Assembly (NCBI GenBank): GCA_011317545.1
Contig: WUJK01000002.1
Location: forward strand, 4,030,001-4,094,000
Reading direction: 5' to 3'
Length of the DNA stretch: 64,000 bases
From: Coniella vitis
Taxonomy: Eukaryota > Ascomycota > Sordariomycetes > Diaporthales > Schizoparmaceae
The first letter of the stretch is position 1; each line of letters opens with the position of its first letter. A program made the position numbers and the translations under genes. The notes under the pieces are model-generated. The model saw only the letters and a list, made by a program, of their open reading frames with translations. It was not told the origin of the DNA and did no database searches. This document shows, piece after piece, positions 36,958 through 45,490 of this stretch.

Positions 36958-39009
36958 TCATCCAGTGTCAGTCCATGCCTTGCGCCGCTCAATATGTCCA
37001 AACCTGCCCTGATCACGCACCGGCCTCCGATCATATCCATCCTTGAAGAGTGTATACAGAAACTCCTCAAACGGCGCCACCTGATCCGGCTCAAAGTCCG
37101 TTTCGCAGCGTGGGCGCAGCTCGGTCCACACCTGCCATACCCTGTCGCGGGAGTCACACTTGCGAAATGCTCGAAGGATCCACTTGGCCATCCACACGTC
37201 GACGTAGAGGTCATTGACGTTCTCGTCAAGCGCCGAGTTGAAGGCCACCCATACACTGTTGAGACGCTGCGGGCTCCACTGCTGTCCATTGGAGCCGCCG
37301 TGAATGGCGAAGCCCTTGAAAAGCGCGAGAAATACGGCGCCATGGAGGGGGACCTGGAACCACTTCATGTCGTCGAGGAATTGAGCGACCCTATCGATGG
37401 AGGCGAGGCGAACAGCATAATGGTTGAGTAGGATGCGGTAAGTCTGGATGTCAGGAACGATGGGCGACATCTTTTGGAAATGCCTGCGTAAATGGTGTAC
37501 TTCTTTCTCGGCGTCGTGATCCTCTGTCGTGGTGTTTTTCTCATCGTCAATGACGGTAGCTGTAGTGGTAGCTGTGGCAGTTGGTGTTGATTGAGAGGAT
37601 TGCTTGGCAGCCGGAGAATGTTGCTGAGAGATTGTGGCAAACATCATGAGCACCTTTGTAATGACCTTGTTGTTCATGTAATTGCGATATGGCATGGCCG
37701 GTAGCCGCTCGTGTGCCATCTTCATCTTACCATAGACACTCTCAGCTGCGTATTCCTCGCCACAGCGCAGGAATCCCGCAATGACACAGTTCAGGACAAC
37801 GGTATCAATCATCTCGCCTGATTCGACCATCTCCTTGTACGCGGCGCGTATGCCGTCGCTGTCCATTCGCAGACCGAAAAAGTGAATCAACGATACATGA
37901 TGATAGCGATTGAATTTGAGTCCTCGCTTTTCCATTTCCTTGTAGAGCATCTCTGCTAGGACAAAGTTCCCCGCTTTGGATGCGACGTCGAACAGGATGT
38001 TGAAGGTGACTGAATTGCCTTTGATCCCAGCCTTCTTCTCCATTTCCTTCCACAGACGTAGAGCGGCCGTCACCTCTGTCTCGGACGAGTGTCCCACGTA
38101 CCGTGCTGCAAACGATATCATGCTGTTCCACTCGCCTCGTGTGAGACGCAAGCCGCTGCGTTGGATGTCTGCCACTACAGCAAAGTAACGTAGCATGGCT
38201 CTATGCTTCTTCTCCTCCTGCCCCAGGACTTTTAACAAATTGTGCCGAATCTTGGAGTGAAGGTACGACATCCGGGGCTCAGGTATTCTCTCGTAAAGCT
38301 CATAAATGTGGTTAATGTCTGTCTTGTAAGGGTTGGCCAGCCGACGCTGGATGGCGCGCCACAGTTTGACGATGTTCTGCTGCACACTGCCGCTGCCTTC
38401 CATGACCTCCAGAAAGGATGGAAACTCTTGATCATCTTGGAGATCTGAAACGGCCAGATCTGGACCGTCGGGTGCCGCATAGCCTCTCATGTACGGATCC
38501 CTGCTAAAGTCGAGATGGTCACGGAGTGTCGTCGATTGCGTTTGATCTACCAGAGAAAGCATCTCCTGTCTGTCCTGGGAGACTTTTGCCGGCAGCCCAT
38601 GATGGTGGGAATGATGGTGTTCCCACTGCGCAGGAACTTCGGCTTCCTTCTCAGCGCCCGAGTGGCTCCATCTCTTGCTGATTGGCGTGGCTCCGTACGA
38701 GAAGGCAGCATAGCCCGCGCTTGAGCCCCCAGAAAGTGTCTTGATCGAAAACGGCGACGGGACCCACGCAACAAAGAAGTCTGGCCTGTCTTGCTGATGC
38801 AGTCTCTTCTTCTTCAAGGCACCCTGAAGAGGATCATCTGCTCGACGTTGCTGCTGCCTCGGGCGCGAGGCTGGTCGGCCATGAGCGTTGGGGGTCCTAT
38901 GCGCGGCGGCTGCTGGATCGGCGGCGCGCGACAGAGGGCTGCTGCTGTGGCGTTGGATGATGCGAAATGCGCCGCAAAAGGAGCCTTCAATTCGACTGGA
39001 GATTTTCAT
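36958..39009 (-). CDS. Mitochondrial pentatricopeptide repeat (PPR) protein
   Basis: Probable mitochondrial RNA-binding factor for processing, stability or translation of a mitochondrial mRNA. Single exon, 683 residues. The N terminus (MKISSRIEGSFCGAFRIIQRHSSS...) is Arg/Ser-rich with no acids apart from Glu8, consistent with mitochondrial import. A low-complexity His/Gln region precedes the helical repeats. Three clear PPR motifs lie at about 330-435, among them NSVTFNILFDVASKAGNFVLAE-like and NRYHHVSLIHFFG with the diagnostic 35-residue spacing. Further helical pairs include DIQTYRILLNHYAV. An unusually long Ala/Thr-rich insertion (STPTATATTTATV) sits near residue 500. Three neighbouring genes also encode mitochondrial proteins. 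The exact target transcript cannot be inferred; resemblance to the Neurospora cya-5/yeast Pet309-type group is only general. Confidence 0.82.
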   Translation of the reverse strand: MKISSRIEGSFCGAFRIIQRHSSSPLSRAADPAAAAHRTPNAHGRPASRPRQQQRRADDPLQGALKKKRLHQQDRPDFFVAWVPSPFSIKTLSGGSSAGYAAFSYGATPISKRWSHSGAEKEAEVPAQWEHHHSHHHGLPAKVSQDRQEMLSLVDQTQSTTLRDHLDFSRDPYMRGYAAPDGPDLAVSDLQDDQEFPSFLEVMEGSGSVQQNIVKLWRAIQRRLANPYKTDINHIYELYERIPEPRMSYLHSKIRHNLLKVLGQEEKKHRAMLRYFAVVADIQRSGLRLTRGEWNSMISFAARYVGHSSETEVTAALRLWKEMEKKAGIKGNSVTFNILFDVASKAGNFVLAEMLYKEMEKRGLKFNRYHHVSLIHFFGLRMDSDGIRAAYKEMVESGEMIDTVVLNCVIAGFLRCGEEYAAESVYGKMKMAHERLPAMPYRNYMNNKVITKVLMMFATISQQHSPAAKQSSQSTPTATATTTATVIDDEKNTTTEDHDAEKEVHHLRRHFQKMSPIVPDIQTYRILLNHYAVRLASIDRVAQFLDDMKWFQVPLHGAVFLALFKGFAIHGGSNGQQWSPQRLNSVWVAFNSALDENVNDLYVDVWMAKWILRAFRKCDSRDRVWQVWTELRPRCETDFEPDQVAPFEEFLYTLFKDGYDRRPVRDQGRFGHIERRKAWTDTG

Positions 39010-39526
39010 GAGCTGTCCAACATGTTGGCTCCGCTGCCCGCTGTGCCGCCGAACCTGTGAGAGAACGAGCTAGGCGGCGAGGGAGAGAAGTTGCGCACGC
39101 AATCGCAGAAGCTTATTGGAAGTGCAACAACGGCCGGTTGTTTCTGGTGAGGTGGGCGACAGTAGCTTGTAAAATCTTACAAGCTCTGCTGCATATGCCC
39201 GCCGCGCCGAAGATGGGTATGGAATTTTGAGTGGGTCTCCCGTAGTCTTATCACTGGGATGTACAAGCTACAAGCTGCTTTGCTAGGGGCCGCACTAGGT
39301 ACCTTGCAGCGGATAAGCTCTAGGCCTGCCGGCGGCCAGCGAAATTTCGATTCCCCAACCGACCAGTGCAGCGACGACGACGACGAGGAAGACGAAGACG
39401 AAGACAACGACCGGCCCAGAATTGACAAGGGCATACCGGAGCCTTCGATCGTACTCGCTCACATCACGTCCGTGCAACTACAAAGAGCAACCCAATTGTG
39501 CCGTTGTTGCACCCACCACGCCCACA
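39010..39526. promoter_or_regulatory. Divergent promoter region, PPR gene / mS23 gene
   Basis: Roughly 500 bp between start codons, with a GAC/GAA-rich tract (39372-39410) in the leader of the mS23 gene. Both products are mitochondrial, so co-regulation through this shared promoter is plausible but not shown. Confidence 0.5.
39372..39410. repeat. GAC/GAA trinucleotide tract
   Basis: Imperfect GAC then GAA/GAC triplets, about 39 bp, in non-coding leader. Confidence 0.7.
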
Positions 39527-40382
39527 ATGGGCTACTCGTTCCGCCCCGCGCGGGCGTTCCAAACTGCCAAACTCGAACTCGCCGTGGGATCTCGTTTGGA
39601 GCATGCCCTGCCGCCTGTATGGCTCAAGGTGCTGGAGAAGATACCGCCACCCGAGATATTGACACGTCCAAAACCCATCCCTCACCGCGACCCGAACCCC
39701 AAGCAGCGTAAACCGAAGAACCTGTTTAAGCCACAGCGCATTACCTTTCCTGAAGACGAGCTGCGGCGCAACTTCTTCAAGGACCACCCTTGGGAGCTGG
39801 CACGCCCACGAATTGCTGTCGAATACGACGGCAAAGACTCGAGATATGTGAATTGGGCAACTGGCTTGAGACAACCGGGAATGCAGGTCACGGGAGAATC
39901 GTAAGCCTCGCTTCGTGCAAGGAACAACCAGCTTCCCGAAACTGACAGAAGATTGTTCTAGTGTAATTCAGCGACAACTGTGGTTGATGGAGAATGGCCT
40001 TCCCCATTACGAAACGAACGAGGCCACAGGGGAGATGGTGGTGGCTTACTCTGAACCACTAACTAAGGCGCAAGCCTACGATATCGCAAGAAAAGAGTTC
40101 TACACAATACGGCAACATGAGGACATCGAGAGGAGAATTGCGCAAGAGGAAGCGCGCATGGTGGGCGCATACTTTGGCAAGAACAGGTTGCAGGTGGGTA
40201 TGGAGCTCGAGAACCAAACGTACAACACCTGGATGGACTGGGCCCAAGCCGAGTCTGCCAAGTTGGCTGCAGAGAAGGAGTCTGCGTATGCCAATTTTGG
40301 CGCAGAGGAGAGCAAGAGCACTTTGGCAGAATTCGAATTGGAGACCGAGGCCGAGCTGGAGCCCCAGCCGACAAAGGCATAA
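39527..40382 (+). CDS. RSM25: Mitochondrial small ribosomal subunit protein mS23 (Rsm25)
   Basis: Structural protein of the mitochondrial small ribosomal subunit. Two exons (39527-39900, 39962-40382); an intron of 61 nt with a CTGAC branch. 264 residues. Start is the ATG in a good context (CCCACAATGG) giving MGYSFRPARAFQTAK. Family signatures: RPARAFQTA near the N terminus, HALPPVWLKVLEKIPPPEILTRP, PERP-like basic linker, KNLFKPQRI, FFKDHPWELARPR, and VIQRQLWLMENGLPHYE at the exon junction, with a charged C-terminal helix (YDIARKEFYTIRQHEDIERRIAQEEARMVGAYFGK). These are the conserved blocks of Rsm25/mS23. The C-terminal acidic tail (after about 235) is probably disordered. Neighbours are the PPR gene and Alg14. 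Confidence 0.93.
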
Positions 40383-40557
40383 ATGGGACCAAGGCTCTAA
40401 TAAAAGCACGTTTCAACAAACAAATCTTGTCTGCTATGTTAAGAGGTACCCAGTGTAGCATACAGAGGTTTCTGTTTTTATTTTGTACAAGACACGGATG
40501 CGTTAAGGGAAGTCAACGCTGACCTCAAGCCAATTATGTCTTTGCCAATACTTCTTG

Positions 40558-41658
40558 CTACTGCGTCGTCTTGGTGTGCTCAGCCCCTGGGCGCGGTAGG
40601 TGGGCGTACCGGAAATTGACGTTGCCGATATTAGCTTTGCCAACGGCTTTGGCTAGTGAAGGGGATTGAACCACGAAGAGGTCAGCGATCCCAGTCATAT
40701 TGAACAGCTTCCCAGTGAGACCGAGCTTATGATCTCGGGCCCACGTCTCGACGAAAACTACCTTCAACCGGTCTTTAGGAACCCAAGATATGACCTTAAG
40801 CGTAAACGCTACAAGTCCCACAATGAACCCTGTGCCTGGACCGTTGGTGACAATGACGTGAGGCCACCTGAACAACGATGGACCAGGGGCGTCTTCGCGT
40901 TTGGGAGGCAACATTGTCAATGCCGCGATGATCTCGAGGGCAGACCAGGCTGACGTAAAGACGGACGTAAGGAAACTCTGGTGCACTGCACGTGCTCTGG
41001 TGACAATAAGTGTATCATGGGTGCCCGCACCTTCCGGGCAATTTGTACGTATCAGTCTCTCTAGGGCTCTGCTTTGGTTGAGAGAATGCGGATCGCCATC
41101 TGTAATGATGTAGCGCCTGTGTTGGTTCTTGTTCGCCTTGAAACTCTGTTTGATGATGGCTATCATCTCAGTGGTATGGCCGCCCGAGCCCAGGACGTAA
41201 AGGTACGACACTGCGGGGAGTTGGGCAAGGTCTTGACTGGCATTGATTTTCCCGCTCTTCAGGCCTGGCTCCAGTTGCGTCCTTATCCGCATGCTGCGGC
41301 GCCAGACTAGCACGACGCGGAACTAGGAGAAGCGGTCAATGGTTGTTCAAGAAGAAAAAAAAGTGATTCGTGCTATGCGCGTTGTATGGCTTACAAGAAT
41401 TGCCAGAGCTGCTAAGGCCAACAACGAGATGATTGCATATAAAGCTCCAGCGAGACCAGAAGTACAATATGCCGCCGCGATACAGGCTGCTAGGGCCAGC
41501 ACACCAAGCAAAAGCCAAGTAATTATTCGGAGAATGTGCGAAGAGGCGTCCAGCAGTGATAAATCTGGCTGGTCCAAGCCCAAGTTGCGGGAACTTAAAG
41601 CGCCTGCGTTGGATGGTCGCAATCGAGCCTGACTACCTGACGAAGTGGTGGGAGGCAT
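40558..41658 (-). CDS. ALG14: UDP-N-acetylglucosamine transferase subunit Alg14
   Basis: Membrane anchor that recruits cytosolic Alg13 to the ER face and forms with it the second GlcNAc transferase of dolichol-linked oligosaccharide synthesis. Two exons (41658-41395, 41322-40558), phase 0 junction, 342 residues. Exon 1 carries an N-terminal tail and two hydrophobic segments (residues about 45-66, IITWLLLGVLALAACIAAAY, and 70-88). The catalytic-anchor motif VLGSGGHTTEM (131-141) is the Alg14 signature; further blocks are RRYIITDGDPHSLNQS, RAREVHQS-like, VIVTNGPGTG, FVETWARDHKLGLTGKLF and the DLFVVQSPSL end. It is longer than yeast Alg14 (237) because of the N-terminal extension. Tail-to-tail with mS23. 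Confidence 0.93.
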
Positions 41659-42371
41659 TGCGGCTAGATATTTGTATCATATCTAGGATTATTATATGAG
41701 ATGATTTGATTGTAGCGCAAAGCAATACGGCTGGCTAAACGGTTGATATCGGAAAAGGCTATAAATCGGCTGTTAAATCCAAAGTTGTCGCATAAAGGAG
41801 GCGTTGTACACTAACATGGCGAATTCCGGCTACCGTGCGTGGCGTCTTGTGCTCTCACTGCCAGATTCCATTTAAAAGGGAAACAATTGTAAGATATGAT
41901 CTAGGCTTGTGGCTATTGTGTTATGGTGAAGTTTGAGACCATATCCGTGATTAGCACCAGCTATGTGGTTTTTGAATAGAGTCGTGGCTGAAAAGAAGAC
42001 AGCAATACTATGTAAGGTGCCGGGGTCCAAAAGAGGACGAGGGTACTTTGTAAAGGGTACCCAAGTACCGGAACCCCTGCTACAGCAGCAGCCTTGTACT
42101 ACGCAGTACGTGCCCAGATATTATACTGGTAACGCTCTGCCATTGGCCGACCTCGTTCAATGTTTCGGTCTGGCATATCCCCAGTCGGCCGGCAAACTTT
42201 CTAGTTGCGCATGTCGTAACCTCCCTGTACCGCAGCCTGTGGTAACCCTCTTTCAAAACAACAACAACGACAACAACACTGAATTCCAAAAGAGTGCGGA
42301 ACCGATATTCGAACAATTCCAGACCATATCTACACCCGCTCATCACATACTGCGATGCATAACTTTTTCCA
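41659..42371. promoter_or_regulatory. Divergent intergenic region, Alg14 / Ima1
   Basis: About 700 bp, AT-rich near Alg14. ACAACAACAACG-type triplets lie at about 42258-42277, in the Ima1 leader. No gene seen. Confidence 0.5.
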
Positions 42372-44399
42372 ATGGCGCCTCGAAGAAAGCTCAATAAGCT
42401 CTTGACCTGCTTCTACTGCGGTCGCAGGTCCACAACACGATTTGACGGTCGCATTCAGCAATTTGAATGCGAAAAGTGCAACGCCACCAACTACCTTGAT
42501 CCTGTAAGTCCTCTTACTTGGCCTCGTAATGGATGTCTGGCTCATGTGTGCGAACAGAACGGAGAAATCACCGATCCCCCGGTCGCGACGACTGCTATTC
42601 CAGAAGCCCCGACTTACGTCCGTCGAGCCTCTTCGACCCCTCCTCCGAGCGACCCAGTCTTCTGCAAAAAGTGCCTGAACAATCAGCATTTGTTCATCTC
42701 CTCGCTTGCGCAGTACTTTCCCGACGATCCAAACGATCCAGAATATGCAGAACGGGAACGAAACTATTACAAATTCCGTCGCGGACTCGAAAAGCGCTAC
42801 CCTCAAGTCTGCGCAGACTGCGAACCGAAAGTTCACGCCAAGCTTGATAAGGCTGCCTATACCGCAAAGACCGACCACTTGCGCCGCATGCTTGACCGTA
42901 GCGCTCAAACACGAGTCCTACTGAGCACCACCCCCGGTCATTACTGGCATTACCTTGGACGATGGCTGTGGATTTTGTCTTTTGTCCTGCAAGTCTTGTG
43001 GCACGCATTGCTTGTAAAAGATAATGTACTAGCCGACGACGAGACAATCGAAGCGAAATCATGGGTTATCTGGGCTGCGCGAACGCTTGACCGCTTCGCA
43101 GACTACCTGCCGTGGCCGAGCCGCATCGTGTTCTGGAGCTTCTGGACAAGTGCGCTAAGTATCTGGTGGAATCCTCGCTGGGTCGAAACTTACAATGGGT
43201 TTACGAAGCACATTGTCGGGCGCCGCAGCTTCTATTCCTACCAGACGCTCATTCTGATTTTGAAGTTTGCTGCCTGGCGCAACCTATACGCTCTTCCTGC
43301 TGCTTCTGCGTCGCGTGTTACCGTCCATGTTGTCGGACATACCTTCATGGCAATCTTCATCTACTTCCTCTACACCAAGGCCTATCGATTCGTCCGTACA
43401 GACCACACCCCTCTCTGGAGGCCAGCACCGCGCGACTTTGGCCCAAAACAGACCTTGTCGCTACCAGAACAGTCTGCTGGGACGCTAGCTGGCGCTGAGC
43501 AGAGCATGGCCGACATACTCGATGAGATATTGAATGGTGATTTGGCGCAGCCTGTTGTTGAGCCCTCGCCTTACATCTCCAAATTCAGTCATAACGATGA
43601 GTTCGATCAGATGCCCGACACAAGTCGGCGGAGATTGTTCGAACCAAGCACGACATCCTCGACTCCAAATCCATTCAACAGCAAGAATAACACGCGCTCT
43701 CTCCCTTTAACAAGCAATTCATACGGGCTAGGTGGTTTGAGCTTGTCAGACCGCCCGGGGCCTCGAACTCGGGCTCAAGTGCGCAACAGTCAACAGCTCC
43801 AATATGAAACGGAGATGGATTGGGCACCCACTCAGTCTCAGCATCGGGCCTTCAATACCCCTAAACCAAACCCGTCGCGTGCTCTCAAATTCAACGAGAC
43901 ACCAGTGAACGAGAAGTCTGGTGTTTTCTGGGCCAAAGTGCCCCCAGCTCCTACCACGCCTGCACAGCGGATCTTCAACCCGCCCAATCTGCCAATGATC
44001 AGGACTTCGCCAGCCACTACAGCAGCAGCAACAACAACACCAAACAACACGTTCCAGTTTCAGGGTAGCAAGTTGAGTTCGAGCTTCGGCCCAACCACAA
44101 CCACGTCAAACGACGAAACAACATTTGCAAATCCCACCTTCTTTCCAAAGCAGCCTCGAGACGAACGCGATGCGTTGTCTGGATTATTTGATGCGAGTCT
44201 CGCGATCAGTCCGACCCGTGCGGACCGCCCTGGAATTGGGCAAGCACCCCAGAGTAGTCCACAGGCGCAGACATTTGGGTCGAAGATGCTTTATCTAAGC
44301 CTTGGGCTTGGCATCGCCATTGTCGGCAACTGGGCCTATAATTATCTGCTGCAGTCTGCCGGCTCGCTTCCAGCATTGTCGTCGTTTATTTCACATTGA
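42372..44399 (+). CDS. ima1: Integral inner nuclear membrane protein Ima1 (NET5/Samp1 family)
   Basis: Nuclear envelope protein that links heterochromatin or the LINC complex to the inner nuclear membrane. Two exons (42372-42503, 42558-44399); the 54-nt intron is a multiple of three and stop-free, so an unspliced in-frame form is possible. Spliced protein 657 residues. The Ima1_N zinc-binding region has CxxC pairs at Cys13/16 (CFYC) and Cys33/36 (CEKC), then FCKKC and CADCE at about 95-145, with NYLDPNGEITDPP at the exon junction. Several hydrophobic helices follow (for example YLGRWLWILSFVLQVLWHALL and RIVFWSFWTSALSIWW). The C-terminal half is Ser/Pro/Asn-rich and probably disordered. A final membrane segment lies near the C terminus (about 628-648, YLSLGLGIAIVGNWAYNYLL). 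Orthology to fission yeast Ima1 rests on the N-terminal domain. Confidence 0.88.
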   Translation: MAPRRKLNKLLTCFYCGRRSTTRFDGRIQQFECEKCNATNYLDPVSPLTWPRNGCLAHVCEQNGEITDPPVATTAIPEAPTYVRRASSTPPPSDPVFCKKCLNNQHLFISSLAQYFPDDPNDPEYAERERNYYKFRRGLEKRYPQVCADCEPKVHAKLDKAAYTAKTDHLRRMLDRSAQTRVLLSTTPGHYWHYLGRWLWILSFVLQVLWHALLVKDNVLADDETIEAKSWVIWAARTLDRFADYLPWPSRIVFWSFWTSALSIWWNPRWVETYNGFTKHIVGRRSFYSYQTLILILKFAAWRNLYALPAASASRVTVHVVGHTFMAIFIYFLYTKAYRFVRTDHTPLWRPAPRDFGPKQTLSLPEQSAGTLAGAEQSMADILDEILNGDLAQPVVEPSPYISKFSHNDEFDQMPDTSRRRLFEPSTTSSTPNPFNSKNNTRSLPLTSNSYGLGGLSLSDRPGPRTRAQVRNSQQLQYETEMDWAPTQSQHRAFNTPKPNPSRALKFNETPVNEKSGVFWAKVPPAPTTPAQRIFNPPNLPMIRTSPATTAAATTTPNNTFQFQGSKLSSSFGPTTTTSNDETTFANPTFFPKQPRDERDALSGLFDASLAISPTRADRPGIGQAPQSSPQAQTFGSKMLYLSLGLGIAIVGNWAYNYLLQSAGSLPALSSFISH

Positions 44400-44722
44400 G
44401 GCTTTCGACCCAATGAAATTGATACTAATAAAGTGATTGATTCATTTTTCCTCATCATTTTCAAGAGATGAGCCAGAAAAGCAATGCTTCGCGCCTGGCC
44501 AGGGCAGCGTCCTCGACAATAATCTCGGGGGGCGCGGACTAGGTGCCATGATGACTTTTGCGCGGACAAGCGAGGAGAAAATGGGCGTAGCAATGCATTT
44601 ACAGTTTTTGTATTTCGTGCCGTCTTTGTATTTGGGGGCGTTTGATCAGGGCATACATGTACAACCCTGGGTTCATACATTGGGAATTGGCGTTATCTGT
44701 GCTTTGAATGGTTTGGGTTAGG

Positions 44723-45298
44723 TCATGGGTCGGGTGGGTTACAGACTACTGCTGAAATGAAGCGCGCCAGTTCGAGCACGCTGTGCATATAGATAGAACC
44801 GTCTATGTACGTCCGGAGGCTCCAGGATGACGAGTACAAGGAAATTTGATACCCAAAAGGAGGCATGCGTGTGCTCTGAAACCATCCAGACGCTACATCC
44901 AATGTTGCACCGTGATGCTGAACGTGCCCGGAGGATTGGCTTGAGTTTGGACGAAACAGCCAGATTCCATAGCAGATCTTGTGTCTGGATCTAAAGTTAC
45001 CATGCAACGAAGAAGGCGTTGGTTTTACTGCTGGTAAAGCCAAGCTCTTTTTGCTGCGGTGTGAAACCTTTCGAGAGAAGAAAGCTAGCAATACCGAGAG
45101 CACGGATAGCAACAACGCAGCGAGCGCACTGGGCAACAATGGCACGAGATCAGTTTGAACCTACATGCTTCTGTCCCAAGCTATTGGGGGGGGGGGGGAA
45201 TCTGCTATTTTGTTGAGTCTTTGTTTGATTCCAACTGCACGCTCGGCTCGATATCCAATATCACGCGCCGCCTTTTCAAGACTCTTTGCCTTAACCAT
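44723..45298 (-). pseudogene. Candidate small membrane-protein gene or relic, interrupted by one in-frame TAG
   Basis: On the minus strand an ATG at 45298 opens a 45-codon frame (starts MVKAKSLEKAARD, then an amphipathic, Lys/Arg-rich helix-like stretch). It ends at a TAG (45163-45161). The same frame then stays open for about 146 codons down to 44723, starting VQTDLVPLLPS and including a strongly hydrophobic segment (LAALLLSVLSVLLAFF) followed by basic residues. The TAG could equally be the end of an intron (GTAG before GTT), but I find no convincing donor. A 13-nt C run in the first part (45186-45198) could also be a length-error site. No homologue is recognised. It may be a small unannotated gene, a pseudogene or chance. 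Confidence 0.15.
45186..45198. repeat. G homopolymer run
   Basis: Thirteen consecutive G on the plus strand; two further 12-G runs lie at 46076 and 46919. Confidence 0.85.
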
Positions 45299-45473
45299 CG
45301 CATCAGGGAGGATTAAGCAAGTTATTGGTTGATTTCCTACTCGAGAGTCAACACCAAGTAAGGATTTAGAAACAAACCCAAGCAGAGAAAAGCCAATAGT
45401 ACATGAGGAAAGAAAACCTCGAGCTGGTGGCAGGCAAGCCGTCGTGGTGTCAGGTCATGGCGAGGTCGAGGTG

Positions 45474-45490
45474 TTTTTTTTTTTTTTTTT
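45474..45490. repeat. T homopolymer run
   Basis: Seventeen consecutive T, followed by a second T-rich run near 45500-45509. Confidence 0.85.
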
